From contig JAMOQJ010000033.1 in the NCBI GenBank assembly GCA_027064065.1, positions 1 through 54,799 on the forward strand: a DNA stretch of 54,799 bases, given 5' to 3'. How positions within the stretch are numbered: the stretch's first letter is position 1; each line of letters begins with the position of its first letter. Positions 25,070 to 34,754 of this stretch are shown here, one piece after another. Under the pieces are notes generated by a model. It was not told the origin of the DNA, did not search any database, and saw only the letters and a program-made list of their open reading frames with translations. Source of the stretch: Desulfurellales bacterium. GTDB lineage: Bacteria > Campylobacterota_A > Desulfurellia > Desulfurellales > Hippeaceae. The translations under genes and the position numbers were made by a program.

Positions 25070-26275
25070 CTATACCTTTGTCAACATATGACCCATTTTT
25101 ACCTTTTTCGTTTCAAGATAACACTTATTAACATCGTTTGGCGCTATTTCTATGGCCACCCTATCTACAACCTCAAGACCGTAACCTTCAAGACCGACAA
25201 TTTTTTTTGGATTGTTTGTCATAAGCTTTATTTTCCTAATACCCAAATCAACTAAAATTTGAGCACCTATACCGTAGTTTCTCAAATCAGGTTTAAATCC
25301 AAGCTTAATATTTGCTTCTACTGTATCGTAGCCTTGGTCTTGTAAATCGTAAGCCTTTATTTTATTTGTTAAACCAATGCCTCTACCTTCTTGCTGCATA
25401 TATAAAACAACTCCTCTACCCTCTTTCTCAACCATCTCCATAGCCGTATGCAGTTGGTCTCCACAATCACACCTTAATGAGCCCAATATATCTCCCGTCA
25501 AACATGATGAATGAACCCTAACCAAAATAGGCTCATCTTTGGTAATCTTTCCTTTAACCAAGGCAACATGCTCAAAATCATCTACCTTGCTTTTATAAAC
25601 CACTATTTTAAAGTGTCCGTATTTTGTAGGCAAATCGGCTTCTGCTGTTTTTTCAATCAACCTTTCATGTTGCATTCTGTATTCTATTATGCTCGATATG
25701 GTAATCATCTTAAGGTTGAATTTTTCGGCAATTTTTTCAAGCTCAGACCTTCTTGCCATTGTTCCGTCTTCGTTCATAATTTCACATATAACACCAGCCG
25801 GTATCAATCCAGCCATTTTAGCCAAATCCACGCTGCCTTCGGTATGCCCAGCCCTAACCAAAACGCCGCCTTTTTTAGCAATCAACGGAAAAACATGTCC
25901 GGGTTTTACTAAATCGGTTGGTTTAACGTCTGGTCTTATAGCCGTCTGTATCGTTGTTGCTCTATCGTATGCAGAAATACCCGTAGTAACACCATATTTT
26001 GGATGAGCATCTATAGACACGGTAAATGCGGTCTTGAATTTGTCGTTATCATTAACAGTCATAAGGTGTAAATCCAATTTATTTATCAAAGATTCGTCCA
26101 TAGGTAGGCATATAAGCCCTCTGCCGTGTGTGGCCATAAAATTTATGGCATCTGGCGTAACAAACTGGGCAGCCATAACAAAATCGCCTTCGTTTTCTCT
26201 ATCCTCATCATCTACCATTATAACCATCTTGCCTGATTTTATATCTTGTATCGCTTCTTCAACGCTTGCAAACAT
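25070..26275 (-). CDS. ribBA: bifunctional 3,4-dihydroxy-2-butanone-4-phosphate synthase / GTP cyclohydrolase II
   Basis: 401 residues. Residues 1-200 are RibB ([36 protein letters not shown]). Residues 205-401 are RibA with the zinc site [18 protein letters not shown] and [10 protein letters not shown]. Both halves keep their key residues, so both precursors of riboflavin can be made. The start follows GGGGTT, 26 nt after ribE. Confidence 0.97.
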   Translation of the reverse strand: MFASVEEAIQDIKSGKMVIMVDDEDRENEGDFVMAAQFVTPDAINFMATHGRGLICLPMDESLINKLDLHLMTVNDNDKFKTAFTVSIDAHPKYGVTTGISAYDRATTIQTAIRPDVKPTDLVKPGHVFPLIAKKGGVLVRAGHTEGSVDLAKMAGLIPAGVICEIMNEDGTMARRSELEKIAEKFNLKMITISSIIEYRMQHERLIEKTAEADLPTKYGHFKIVVYKSKVDDFEHVALVKGKITKDEPILVRVHSSCLTGDILGSLRCDCGDQLHTAMEMVEKEGRGVVLYMQQEGRGIGLTNKIKAYDLQDQGYDTVEANIKLGFKPDLRNYGIGAQILVDLGIRKIKLMTNNPKKIVGLEGYGLEVVDRVAIEIAPNDVNKCYLETKKVKMGHMLTKV

Positions 26276-26301
26276 CTAAATAACCCCTTTTAATACATAT
26301 T

Positions 26302-26931
26302 TTAAGCAAAACCGTGTTCGGCTAAAAATCGCTCATCTATTGTGCTTTTTTTTAACATTTTTTCAACATATTTTCCAAGTATATCGACTTCTATATTAAC
26401 CAAATCACCAGGCTTTTTATATTTAAGATTTGTGTTTTCGAATGTATGCGGAATAACAGCAACCTCAAAAAAAGAACTCTCAAGTCTGCTTATCGTCAAA
26501 CTAATACCATCAACAGCAACAGAACCCTTATCAACACAATGACCAAAAACATAATCGTCTATATAGACCTTCAAAACATAAAAATCACCAATTTTTTTAA
26601 CTTCACCGATAGATGCCTTGGAATCAACATGACCTAAAACTATATGGCCATCCAATCTATCCGATAGCTTCAGCGCTTTTTCTAAATTAACATAATCGTT
26701 GACCTTAAGCATACCTATATTGCTTTTATTAATGGTTTCGAAAGATACATCAACACTAAATTTAGCACTATCAAGCTCAACTACTGTTAAACAAACACCG
26801 TTTACCGCTATACTATCGCCTATTTTAACGTCATTTAAAACATTATCAGTCGCCAAAACAAGCCTTATGCCATCTGATTTTTTAGTTATTTTAAAAACCC
26901 TACCGACATCTTCAACAATACCGGTAAACAT
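26302..26931 (-). CDS. ribE: riboflavin synthase alpha chain
   Basis: 209 residues with two similar lumazine-binding halves. The first starts MFTGIVEDVG and has NGVCLTV. The second has LGHVDSKASIGEV and VDGISLTISRL. It dismutates two lumazines to riboflavin. The ATG at 26931 overlaps the ribD stop as TGATG, so it is preferred over the preceding TTG. Confidence 0.96.
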   Translation of the reverse strand: MFTGIVEDVGRVFKITKKSDGIRLVLATDNVLNDVKIGDSIAVNGVCLTVVELDSAKFSVDVSFETINKSNIGMLKVNDYVNLEKALKLSDRLDGHIVLGHVDSKASIGEVKKIGDFYVLKVYIDDYVFGHCVDKGSVAVDGISLTISRLESSFFEVAVIPHTFENTNLKYKKPGDLVNIEVDILGKYVEKMLKKSTIDERFLAEHGFA

Positions 26932-28022
26932 CAAAAATACCCTTCAATCAGTATATCATCTCCTACTTTTTTACAATCCATTTCCTTCAACATATTAACA
27001 TTATTCAAACTTGTAGGAGCATCCGTCCCAACAACATTAAAAGCACCATAAGAGCCGCAAATTTTTGGAGCATAAAACAGGTAAGCCTTATTGTATAAAT
27101 TATGTTTTAAAAAATATCCGTGCGTCCTGCTTCCACCTTCTATTACGCAGGAGCATATATCATTTTCTAAAAGTTTTTCAGACAAAACATTCGGGTCAAA
27201 TTCTCCGTTTTTTATGTCGCATTCAATTATATTTACACCCATAGCATCCAAAACCCTTTTTTTAGAGTTTTCAGCATATGGAGATGTAACAATATATATG
27301 TTACTTGAAAGTTTACTGAATATTGTAGATGATGTCGGGATTCTTAAATTAACGTCAAATACAATTCTTTTGGGTTGCTTGTATCTTCCTACTCTGCAGG
27401 TAAGCAAAGGGTCATCCATAATAATTGTATTTATCCCTACACCTATAGCATCATACATACCTCTTAACCTATGGGATAGCCTAAGAGATTTTTCCGATGT
27501 TATCCATTTTGATACACCGCCTTTTACAGCTATCGCTCCATTTAGAAGCATAGCGGCTTTCATAACAAAAAATGGTTTTTTGTTTGTTTTATTTTCTATA
27601 AACACTTCATTTAGTCTTTTCGCTTTTTCTTCAAGTATTCCCGTTGTAACCTCTATGCCTTTTGATTTTAGATATTCTGCACCGCCCGATGCTTCCTTAT
27701 TAACATCAAGCATTCCTATAACGACTCTTTTTATGCCGCTTCTTTCTATAGCCAAAGAGCACGGAGGCGTTTTTCCATAGTGATTGCAAGGCTCTAAATT
27801 TACATAGATAGTTGCGCCTTTTAAATCATCCTTGTTCTTAACAGAATTGATAGCTTCCACTTCGGCATGTGGCATACCGGCTTTTTTATGGTAACCTTCT
27901 CCTATAATTTTCCCATCTTTAACTATAACAGCACCAACCAAAGGGTTTGGGCAAGTTCTACCGATTGCCCTTTTAGCTAATGCTATAGTTTTTTGCATAA
28001 ATATTTCGTCGCTTTTACACAT
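26931..28022 (-). CDS. ribD: bifunctional diaminohydroxyphosphoribosylaminopyrimidine deaminase/reductase
   Basis: About 363 residues. The N-terminal zinc deaminase has PHAEVEAI and EPCNHYGKTPPC; the C-terminal reductase has GGSRTHGYFL. The start is ATG 28022, matching the family N-terminus (short lead, then FMQKTIALAKRAIGRT.PNP). The frame extends to a TTG at 28058, but that codon lies in the promoter -35. There is no SD, and the predicted transcription start is one base before the ATG. First gene of ribD-ribE-ribBA-ribH-nusB-pyrF-pyrE. I see no FMN riboswitch upstream. Confidence 0.95.
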   Translation of the reverse strand: MCKSDEIFMQKTIALAKRAIGRTCPNPLVGAVIVKDGKIIGEGYHKKAGMPHAEVEAINSVKNKDDLKGATIYVNLEPCNHYGKTPPCSLAIERSGIKRVVIGMLDVNKEASGGAEYLKSKGIEVTTGILEEKAKRLNEVFIENKTNKKPFFVMKAAMLLNGAIAVKGGVSKWITSEKSLRLSHRLRGMYDAIGVGINTIIMDDPLLTCRVGRYKQPKRIVFDVNLRIPTSSTIFSKLSSNIYIVTSPYAENSKKRVLDAMGVNIIECDIKNGEFDPNVLSEKLLENDICSCVIEGGSRTHGYFLKHNLYNKAYLFYAPKICGSYGAFNVVGTDAPTSLNNVNMLKEMDCKKVGDDILIEGYF

Positions 28023-28029
28023 ACACTTA

Positions 28030-28058
28030 AAAATACAAAAGCAAATCTGTTTTGTCAA
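28030..28058 (-). promoter_or_regulatory. ribD promoter giving a leaderless message
   Basis: On the minus strand TTGACA (28053-28058), 17 nt, TATTTT (28030-28035). Seven nucleotides separate the -10 from the ATG at 28022. Confidence 0.65.
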
Positions 28059-28097
28059 AGACTTTGAAATGTTATATTAATCGTATACATAAATATA

Positions 28098-29360
28098 TTA
28101 AAATCTTATTGATATATAAATATCTGCTATGTTTGTATTTGTGTCAGTAATACTTATATCATCTTTCAACAATTGAAAAAAACTATACGAATCGTTATTT
28201 TTTAAGTACTGTTTGTAATTAATGCCCAATCTTAAAGAACGTTTAATCGTATCGCCATCAACAATTGCTCCTGATGACGGACTATTTCCATCTTTTCCGT
28301 CTGTAGCACATGCCATAAAAGCTGTATTATTTTCATTTTGTATCTTTTCCGCAACAAACAAAGCGAGTTCTTGATTTCTGCCGCCAATACCACTGCCTTG
28401 CACATTTACCGTAACTTCTCCACCGATAACCATAGCCGACAACCTGTCCATCTTTTGTATCTTTTTAACTATATAACAAGCAGCATCTCTTACATCAAGT
28501 GTTAGATAAGACCCTGAATTCAAAATAGAATAACCTTTATTCCTAAGACAATCTTCAACAAGCATACAGGCTTTTTTGTTATCGGAAACTATAAAATTTT
28601 CTACCCTATCAAACGGAAAAAAATCTTTTTTCACAGTTTCAAATCTGCTTTCCTTAGAGATTAAAAACCTTAAAACCTCATTTGGCAATTTATTGAATAA
28701 TTTATATCTTTTAACAAGTGATACAGCATCATCAAATGTTGTATTATCAAAATAGGTCAAACCTGAAGCAATAGAAGACAAATCATTGTTTGCAACATCA
28801 GAAACAATAAAAGAATAAATCTTTGCACTCGTATAAAGCGTTATCTTTCCACCTTTAATTCTTGATAGATGTTTTCTTATGCAGTTAATATCCCTTATAT
28901 CCATACCGCTTTTTATTAAGATATCGTTTGTTGCAATTAAGCTTTCTAAAGAAACATACGATAGCTCAAACATAGCCGATGCACCACCGGATATTAAGAA
29001 TAAAACTACATCGTCTTTTTTTGCTTTTTTTAATATCTCAATTGCCGCATTTGCGCTATCTATACTCTTTTTTGATGGTGTAGGATGGCTTGATTTAATA
29101 CATCTTAATTTGCAGTTTAAACAGCTTTTGTTTGTTACAACAATCCCATCCTTTATATTTAGTTTCTCAAGAGCCGCTTTAGCCATAGGCACAGATGCCT
29201 TACCGACGGAAACAACATATATATTGTCCGCATCGATATCGATATCTTCAAGCTTTTTTGAAACAACTTTGTATGAATCTATACGTTCAAACATATAATT
29301 TAAGCAGTCTAATGTATCTTTTCTCATCTTGGCTATATCTTTGTTTTTTGCATTTTGCAT
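28098..29360 (-). CDS. glycerate 2-kinase (GckA/MOFRL family)
   Basis: About 420 residues. The N-terminal DUF4147 part has VSVGKASVPMAKAAL, SSHPTP and LFLISGGASAMFE; the C-terminal MOFRL part has GGEVTVNVQGSGIGGRNQELAL and CATDGKDGNSPSSGAIVDG. It phosphorylates glycerate at C2, feeding glycolysis. The start is uncertain: ATG 29360 is used here, but ATG 29327 (MRKDTLDCLNYM) also fits the family, and neither has a clear SD. The frame extends to a TTG at 29414. Confidence 0.88.
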   Translation of the reverse strand: MQNAKNKDIAKMRKDTLDCLNYMFERIDSYKVVSKKLEDIDIDADNIYVVSVGKASVPMAKAALEKLNIKDGIVVTNKSCLNCKLRCIKSSHPTPSKKSIDSANAAIEILKKAKKDDVVLFLISGGASAMFELSYVSLESLIATNDILIKSGMDIRDINCIRKHLSRIKGGKITLYTSAKIYSFIVSDVANNDLSSIASGLTYFDNTTFDDAVSLVKRYKLFNKLPNEVLRFLISKESRFETVKKDFFPFDRVENFIVSDNKKACMLVEDCLRNKGYSILNSGSYLTLDVRDAACYIVKKIQKMDRLSAMVIGGEVTVNVQGSGIGGRNQELALFVAEKIQNENNTAFMACATDGKDGNSPSSGAIVDGDTIKRSLRLGINYKQYLKNNDSYSFFQLLKDDISITDTNTNIADIYISIRF

Positions 29361-29455
29361 AATTATTTTTTCGTTATCTATTATCACGTTGTCATTATAT
29401 ATATTTACAAACAAAAAATCTATACATGCTCATATATTAATCTGTTTTACGCTTT

Positions 29456-29478
29456 AAACTTAAGCATTATTTAAGTTT
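29456..29478. repeat. inverted repeat upstream of the MCP promoter
   Basis: AAACTTAA (29456-29463) and TTAAGTTT (29471-29478), perfect 8-bp arms with a 7-nt centre, end 3 nt before the -35 of the chemoreceptor promoter. This is an activator-like position. Confidence 0.4.
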
Positions 29479-29481
29479 TGT

Positions 29482-29510
29482 TTGACAACACACCATATCA
29501 AGAGTATAAA
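29482..29510 (+). promoter_or_regulatory. promoter of chemoreceptor gene
   Basis: TTGACA (29482-29487), 17 nt, TATAAA (29505-29510). It is a sigma70-type rather than a flagellar sigma28 promoter. Confidence 0.8.
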
Positions 29511-29548
29511 ATAGATATTATAAGTTATTTTGTATGTGGAGGTTTTAA

Positions 29549-31207
29549 ATGAACGTAATAGTAACAAGTACAATCATATTTTCAGTTTATTTTATTTCCG
29601 TTTTGGGCGTCTACATCTTTGCCAAGCCTTTTTTTCTTGTATCTTTCATAGCGTTATCTTTGATTTCGTTTGCTGTATTTCTTCTTTACTACCATAGAAA
29701 ATTTGTGAAACCAATCAATGATGTATCAGATTTTTGTGATAAACATTTATGCTCTACATACAATTTAACAGACAGACTACCGAAGGTTGCAAGCAACATT
29801 AAGTTTATAGATATAGCAAATTCATTTATCTCAAACGTCCAAACAGCCCTTAAAAAAACTCTAAAAATTGCAAATGATATAGCAACTCAAGCTGCAAAGG
29901 TTAGCTTTAATGCCAAAAAAATATCGGAAAATGTAAAAAGAGAAGCAGACGGTATGAATGATTTAGAGCAAGCCATGGAAGAAGTAAAGGACAGCATAAA
30001 CGGCGTATCTCAAAATATTATAAGCACATCGGATTTTATGAAAACAGTAAACGAGCTATCAAGCGAAGGCTCATCAAAGGCTCTGCTTGCCATAGAAAAA
30101 ATAGACGATATTGCCAAGGAAACCGAATATAACGCCGAAATGATGAAAAAATTGGGTTCATCATCAGATGAAATAGGACAAATAGTAGAAGTAATTAATG
30201 AAATAACAAATCAAACAGCGCTTTTGTCTTTAAATGCTGCTATTGAAGCTGCCCGCGCCGGCGAAGCAGGACGCGGTTTTGCTGTTGTTGCTGATGAAAT
30301 TAGAAAATTGGCAGACAAGACGGCACACTCCACAGACCAGATAAAAAATTTAATATCAAGAAACCAAACAGAGACAAAAGAAGCAATAGATGCCACCCTA
30401 CAATCAATTAGCACCGTTGAAGAAGGTAAAAAACTTATAAAAACAGCGTCGGATTCCTTGATAGAAATCGCAAAGAGCGTATCTGAAGCCAGCCAAATGA
30501 TAGAAGACGTAGCTGCTGCTGCCGAAGAGCAAGCATCAACCATAGATGTTATGACAGATAGAGTGGCAAAATTAACAAACGATATTAGTAAATCAGCAGA
30601 AAGAATAGAAAAAATAAAAGATAATTCATACAAAATTTCTAAAACGGCAGAAGAGCTGTTTTCGTTTATGGTTCAATTTAAAACCGGTTCTTACATAGAC
30701 AAGGTTTATGGCACTTTATTAAATATTAAAAGTGATATAGAAAACACCTTCGAAGAATCCGTTAAAAAGGGTATTATATCTTCTTCAGATTTATGGGATA
30801 GAAACTATATACCTATACCGAATACAAATCCTCAAAAGTTTGAAACAAGATTTACAGACTTTATGAAAAAATATATACAGCCCATAGAAGATAAGTATCT
30901 AACCGTAGATAAAAATTTTAAATTTATAGTGTTGGTTGATAACAACGGCTACCTACCCGCCCATAACTCAATATACGACAAACCGCTCACAGGTGATTAT
31001 GAAAAGGATTTAGTGGGCAATAGGTCTAAAAGAATTTTTGACGACCCTACAGGATTGGCGGCAGCAAGAAACACTAAACCCGTACTACTGCAAACATATA
31101 TGAGAGATACAGGTGTTGTTATGAACGATATATCAACGCCCATCTATTTCGAAAACAAGCATTGGGGCGGATTAAGAATAGGCTTTATTTGGGAAGGCGA
31201 AGAATAA
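29549..31207 (+). CDS. methyl-accepting chemotaxis protein with C-terminal sensor domain
   Basis: 552 residues. Two adjacent N-terminal membrane helices (about 5-48) have almost no periplasmic loop between them. The cytoplasmic signalling helices follow, with the hairpin tip [38 protein letters not shown] at about 220-257. Instead of a periplasmic sensor, residues 370-552 form an extra C-terminal domain with [32 protein letters not shown] and HWGGLRIGF, a pattern known from chemoreceptors sensing intracellular or redox signals. RBS GGAGG. No other chemotaxis genes are adjacent. Confidence 0.92.
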   Translation: MNVIVTSTIIFSVYFISVLGVYIFAKPFFLVSFIALSLISFAVFLLYYHRKFVKPINDVSDFCDKHLCSTYNLTDRLPKVASNIKFIDIANSFISNVQTALKKTLKIANDIATQAAKVSFNAKKISENVKREADGMNDLEQAMEEVKDSINGVSQNIISTSDFMKTVNELSSEGSSKALLAIEKIDDIAKETEYNAEMMKKLGSSSDEIGQIVEVINEITNQTALLSLNAAIEAARAGEAGRGFAVVADEIRKLADKTAHSTDQIKNLISRNQTETKEAIDATLQSISTVEEGKKLIKTASDSLIEIAKSVSEASQMIEDVAAAAEEQASTIDVMTDRVAKLTNDISKSAERIEKIKDNSYKISKTAEELFSFMVQFKTGSYIDKVYGTLLNIKSDIENTFEESVKKGIISSSDLWDRNYIPIPNTNPQKFETRFTDFMKKYIQPIEDKYLTVDKNFKFIVLVDNNGYLPAHNSIYDKPLTGDYEKDLVGNRSKRIFDDPTGLAAARNTKPVLLQTYMRDTGVVMNDISTPIYFENKHWGGLRIGFIWEGEE

Positions 31208-31352
31208 GCAAAATTAACACTATACACAACTAATATAATATTGTTTATATAGTGCATATTCCTTCTAATATAATAAAAACCATATTGAATAGAATTGAAA
31301 AAGACTCTATTTTCTGATATTTGATATATTGAAAAATAAAGAGAGGTGCTTT

Positions 31353-34300
31353 ATGTCGTTTGTTCATCTGCATAACCATTCAGAGTATAGTTTACTTGAC
31401 GGTGCAAGCAAACTTACAAATATGGTAAAAAAAGCCAAAGAAAGCGGTATGAATGCCGTCGCTTTGACTGATCACGGTAATATGTTTGGAGCAATAGAGT
31501 TCTATAAATTGGCAAAATCGCAAGGCATAAAGCCAATTTTGGGTTTTGAAGGTTACATTTCTCCTACAAACAGATTCGATAAAGAAACCAAAGGCAACTA
31601 CCACATTACCCTACTTGCAAAAAATCAAGAAGGCTATAAAAACCTTATGAAGCTAACCACATTCTCATACACAGAAGGATTTTACTACAAACCAAGAATA
31701 GATAAAGAATTGTTAAGAGAGTATTCAGATGGAATTATAGCTGGAAGTGCCTGCCTTCATGGTGAAATTCAAATAAATTTGTTAAATGGAGATTACGAGA
31801 AAGCTAAACAGACCGTTTTGGAATATAAAGAAATTTTCGGTAAAGACAATTTTTTTATGGAGATTATGCGCCATGGGCTTGATGACCAGAAAAAAATAGA
31901 TGCCGATATTATCAAACTCGCTAAGGAAACAGATACAATTTTAGTTGCAACAAATGATTGCCACTATTTGAACAAACCCGATGCCATAGCGCAGGATGCA
32001 CTGCTTTGCATACAGACAAACCATCTAATAGAAGAAAAAGACAGAATGAAAATGGGTACGGATGAATTTTACTTCAAAACAGAAGAAGAGATGCTTGCAA
32101 TGTTTGAAGACCACCCTGAATTTGTTGAAAATTCTCAAATTATAGCAGATATGTGCAATGTTGAGCTTGAGCTTGGCAAACTTTCTCCGCCTCATTTTAA
32201 GACGCCAAACGGACTATCAGAAAAAGAGTACCTAAAGCAACTTGCTTACGAAGGTTTGGAGAAAAGAATGCAGGGATTTACCGACGACAAAAAGGCTTTA
32301 TATAAAGACAGGCTTGAGCTTGAGCTTGGCATTATAGAGCAAATGGGTTTTCCCGGCTATTTTCTTATAGTTTGGGACTTTATCAACTATGCAAAAACCA
32401 ATGGCGTGCCTGTTGGTCCAGGCAGAGGCTCAGCAGCCGGTAGTCTTGTTTCCTATTCGCTTGGCATTACTGATATCGACCCTATAGAGTATAACCTACT
32501 ATTTGAAAGATTTCTAAATCCAGAACGTATAACAATGCCCGATATCGACATAGATTTCTGCGTTGAAAGAAGGGATGAAGTTATAAAATATGTTAAAAAG
32601 AAATATGGAGAATATAACGTAGCTCAAGTTATCACCTTTGGAACAATGATGGCAAAAGCCGTTGTTAGAGATGTGGCTAGGGTTTTAGGTTTTCCATACA
32701 AAGAAGCCGACAGAATCGCAAAAATGATACCCGACAAAGACAATCTTGAAGAAGCGATAAAGGATAATCCTCAACTAAAAAAAGAGATAGAAGAAAACGG
32801 CAAGATTAAAAAACTGTTTGAGATATCAAAAACACTTGAAGGCGTAAAGCGACATGCGTCAACACATGCAGCTGGAGTTGTTATTTCAGAAAACCCTATA
32901 TATGAACGCTGCCCTATCTATAAGCCCGCTGGCGAAGAAGCGTTTGTTAGCCAATTTTCAAAGGAATATTTGGAAGATGTAGGATTGATTAAATTTGACT
33001 TTTTGGGATTGAGAAACCTTACGGTTATAGATATAACGGTAAAGCTGATAGGAAATAATTTTGATATATCTAAGATTCCGCTTGATGACAAAGAAACGTT
33101 TAAACTGTTACAAAAGGGCGATACGCTTGGCGTATTTCAGCTTGAATCAAGCGGTATGCAAAGACTTATAACCGACCTAAAACCAACCTGCTTTGAAGAT
33201 TTGATAGCACTTGTCGCTTTATATAGACCAGGACCTTTAGGAAGCGGCATGGTTAACGATTTTATTGATAGAAAACACGGCAAAAAAGAGATAGAGTATC
33301 CCTTACCACAACTCGAAGAAATATTGAAAGATACATACGGCATTATACTTTACCAAGAACAGGTAATGCAGATAGCAAGTAAGCTTGCCGGATATACACT
33401 TGGAGAAGCTGATATTTTAAGAAGAGCAATGGGTAAAAAGAAAAAAGAAGCTATGGAAGAACAGCGTGTTATATTTGTAGAAAGAAGCGTTAAAAACGGC
33501 ATAGATAAACAAAAAGCAGAATATATCTTTGATTTGATGGCAAAATTTGCAGAATACGGCTTTAATAAATCCCACTCTGCGGCTTATGCCTATATCGCCT
33601 ATCAGACAGCATATCTAAAAGCTCATTATAAAGAGTATTTTTTAAGCGCCCTTTTGACAAGCGAAAAAAATAATACGGATAAAATATCTAAATATATTGA
33701 AGAGTGCAACAGACTAAAAATTACCGTTTTACCACCTGATATTAATGATAGTTTCCAAGATTTTGCCGTTGCCGACAAGGAAGGCAATAAAGTAATAAGA
33801 TTTGGATTTGGCGCTATAAAAAACGTTGGCAGCGCAGCTATAGAAAACATAATAAAGGTTCGAGAAGAAGGACGATTTGAATCTATATTTGACTTTCTTA
33901 AAAGGGTTGATACAAGAAAGGTAAATAGGAAGGTTTTGGAGAGTTTAATAAAAAGCGGATGTTTCGACTCTCTTCACGATAATAGAGCAAGTTTGCTTGC
34001 TTCTTTGGATAATCTTTTGGAATGGGCAAACAAAAAGAATGATAAACCAAAGAAGATGCAAGCTCTATTTGGCGGCGCAGACTCACAAAAAGAAATTCTA
34101 CCAAAACTTGAAGATGTTGAAGATATGAATGAAGCTGAAGTGCTAAAATATGAAAAAGAGCTTTTAGGATTCTTTGTTAGCTCAAACCCTATAAACAAAT
34201 ATAGAGACATCATAGAAAGTGTGGCAACCGTAGATAGCGAAAGTTTATCAAAAGCCATATCAAGCAATATAGTCTTGGCAGGAATACCTATATCCTTAAG

Positions 34301-34754
34301 AAAAACAAAAACAAAGAAAAAGGATACAATGGCTTTTGTAAAATTTATGGATATTAAAGGAACGTTTGAAGTAACCGTTTTTCCAAAGTTGTATGAAACA
34401 AAAGCAGATTTACTGGAAAGCGATGAACTGCTTATCATTAAGGGAACAATTGACACATCTACAGATAAACCAAGCATAATAGCCCAAGACATATTCACAA
34501 CAGATGAGTTGGATAAACGCATAGAAGAAGTAGAGCTCTTATTGGACGAATCAAAAATTGAAACAATTACATCCATAAAAGAAACGATATCAATGTATAA
34601 AGGTGAAAAACCTCTTATTATTAAATTCATAGAAAATGATAAACTATACACAGTAAAGACATTTATGTCTGTAGATGTAAATAAGTCTTTAATACACAAT
34701 CTAACACAATTAAATATAAAAACAAAACTAAATATATTAAAGGAGATAGCGTGA
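31353..34754 (+). CDS. dnaE: DNA polymerase III subunit alpha
   Basis: 1133 residues from ATG 31353, which follows GAGAGGTG and begins at the PHP domain (FVHLHNHSEYSLLDGA). Catalytic acids are in PDIDIDFCVERRDEV. The palm includes GPGRGSAAGSLVSY, and RPGPLGSGM and YGFNKSHSAAYA lie in the fingers and beyond. OB-fold and beta-binding regions follow. It is the replicative polymerase, cytoplasmic. The frame runs 8 codons further upstream without family similarity. It overlaps the epimerase gene by 4 nt (GTGA). Confidence 0.97.
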   Translation: MSFVHLHNHSEYSLLDGASKLTNMVKKAKESGMNAVALTDHGNMFGAIEFYKLAKSQGIKPILGFEGYISPTNRFDKETKGNYHITLLAKNQEGYKNLMKLTTFSYTEGFYYKPRIDKELLREYSDGIIAGSACLHGEIQINLLNGDYEKAKQTVLEYKEIFGKDNFFMEIMRHGLDDQKKIDADIIKLAKETDTILVATNDCHYLNKPDAIAQDALLCIQTNHLIEEKDRMKMGTDEFYFKTEEEMLAMFEDHPEFVENSQIIADMCNVELELGKLSPPHFKTPNGLSEKEYLKQLAYEGLEKRMQGFTDDKKALYKDRLELELGIIEQMGFPGYFLIVWDFINYAKTNGVPVGPGRGSAAGSLVSYSLGITDIDPIEYNLLFERFLNPERITMPDIDIDFCVERRDEVIKYVKKKYGEYNVAQVITFGTMMAKAVVRDVARVLGFPYKEADRIAKMIPDKDNLEEAIKDNPQLKKEIEENGKIKKLFEISKTLEGVKRHASTHAAGVVISENPIYERCPIYKPAGEEAFVSQFSKEYLEDVGLIKFDFLGLRNLTVIDITVKLIGNNFDISKIPLDDKETFKLLQKGDTLGVFQLESSGMQRLITDLKPTCFEDLIALVALYRPGPLGSGMVNDFIDRKHGKKEIEYPLPQLEEILKDTYGIILYQEQVMQIASKLAGYTLGEADILRRAMGKKKKEAMEEQRVIFVERSVKNGIDKQKAEYIFDLMAKFAEYGFNKSHSAAYAYIAYQTAYLKAHYKEYFLSALLTSEKNNTDKISKYIEECNRLKITVLPPDINDSFQDFAVADKEGNKVIRFGFGAIKNVGSAAIENIIKVREEGRFESIFDFLKRVDTRKVNRKVLESLIKSGCFDSLHDNRASLLASLDNLLEWANKKNDKPKKMQALFGGADSQKEILPKLEDVEDMNEAEVLKYEKELLGFFVSSNPINKYRDIIESVATVDSESLSKAISSNIVLAGIPISLRKTKTKKKDTMAFVKFMDIKGTFEVTVFPKLYETKADLLESDELLIIKGTIDTSTDKPSIIAQDIFTTDELDKRIEEVELLLDESKIETITSIKETISMYKGEKPLIIKFIENDKLYTVKTFMSVDVNKSLIHNLTQLNIKTKLNILKEIA

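Noticed and set aside
27091-27780. 229-residue antisense open frame in ribD
   Set aside because: Shadow of the conserved ribD reading frame.
28023-28097. FMN riboswitch before ribD
   Set aside because: Only about 75 nt separates the neighbouring genes and the promoter abuts the ATG, so there is no leader to hold one.
30211-30633. 140-residue antisense open frame in the chemoreceptor gene
   Set aside because: It mirrors the conserved signalling domain; composition is Ala/Ser-rich, as expected of a shadow.
31218-31254. Terminator after the chemoreceptor gene (CACTATA...TATAGTG)
   Set aside because: Weak AT stem with a long loop and no T-run; not convincing.
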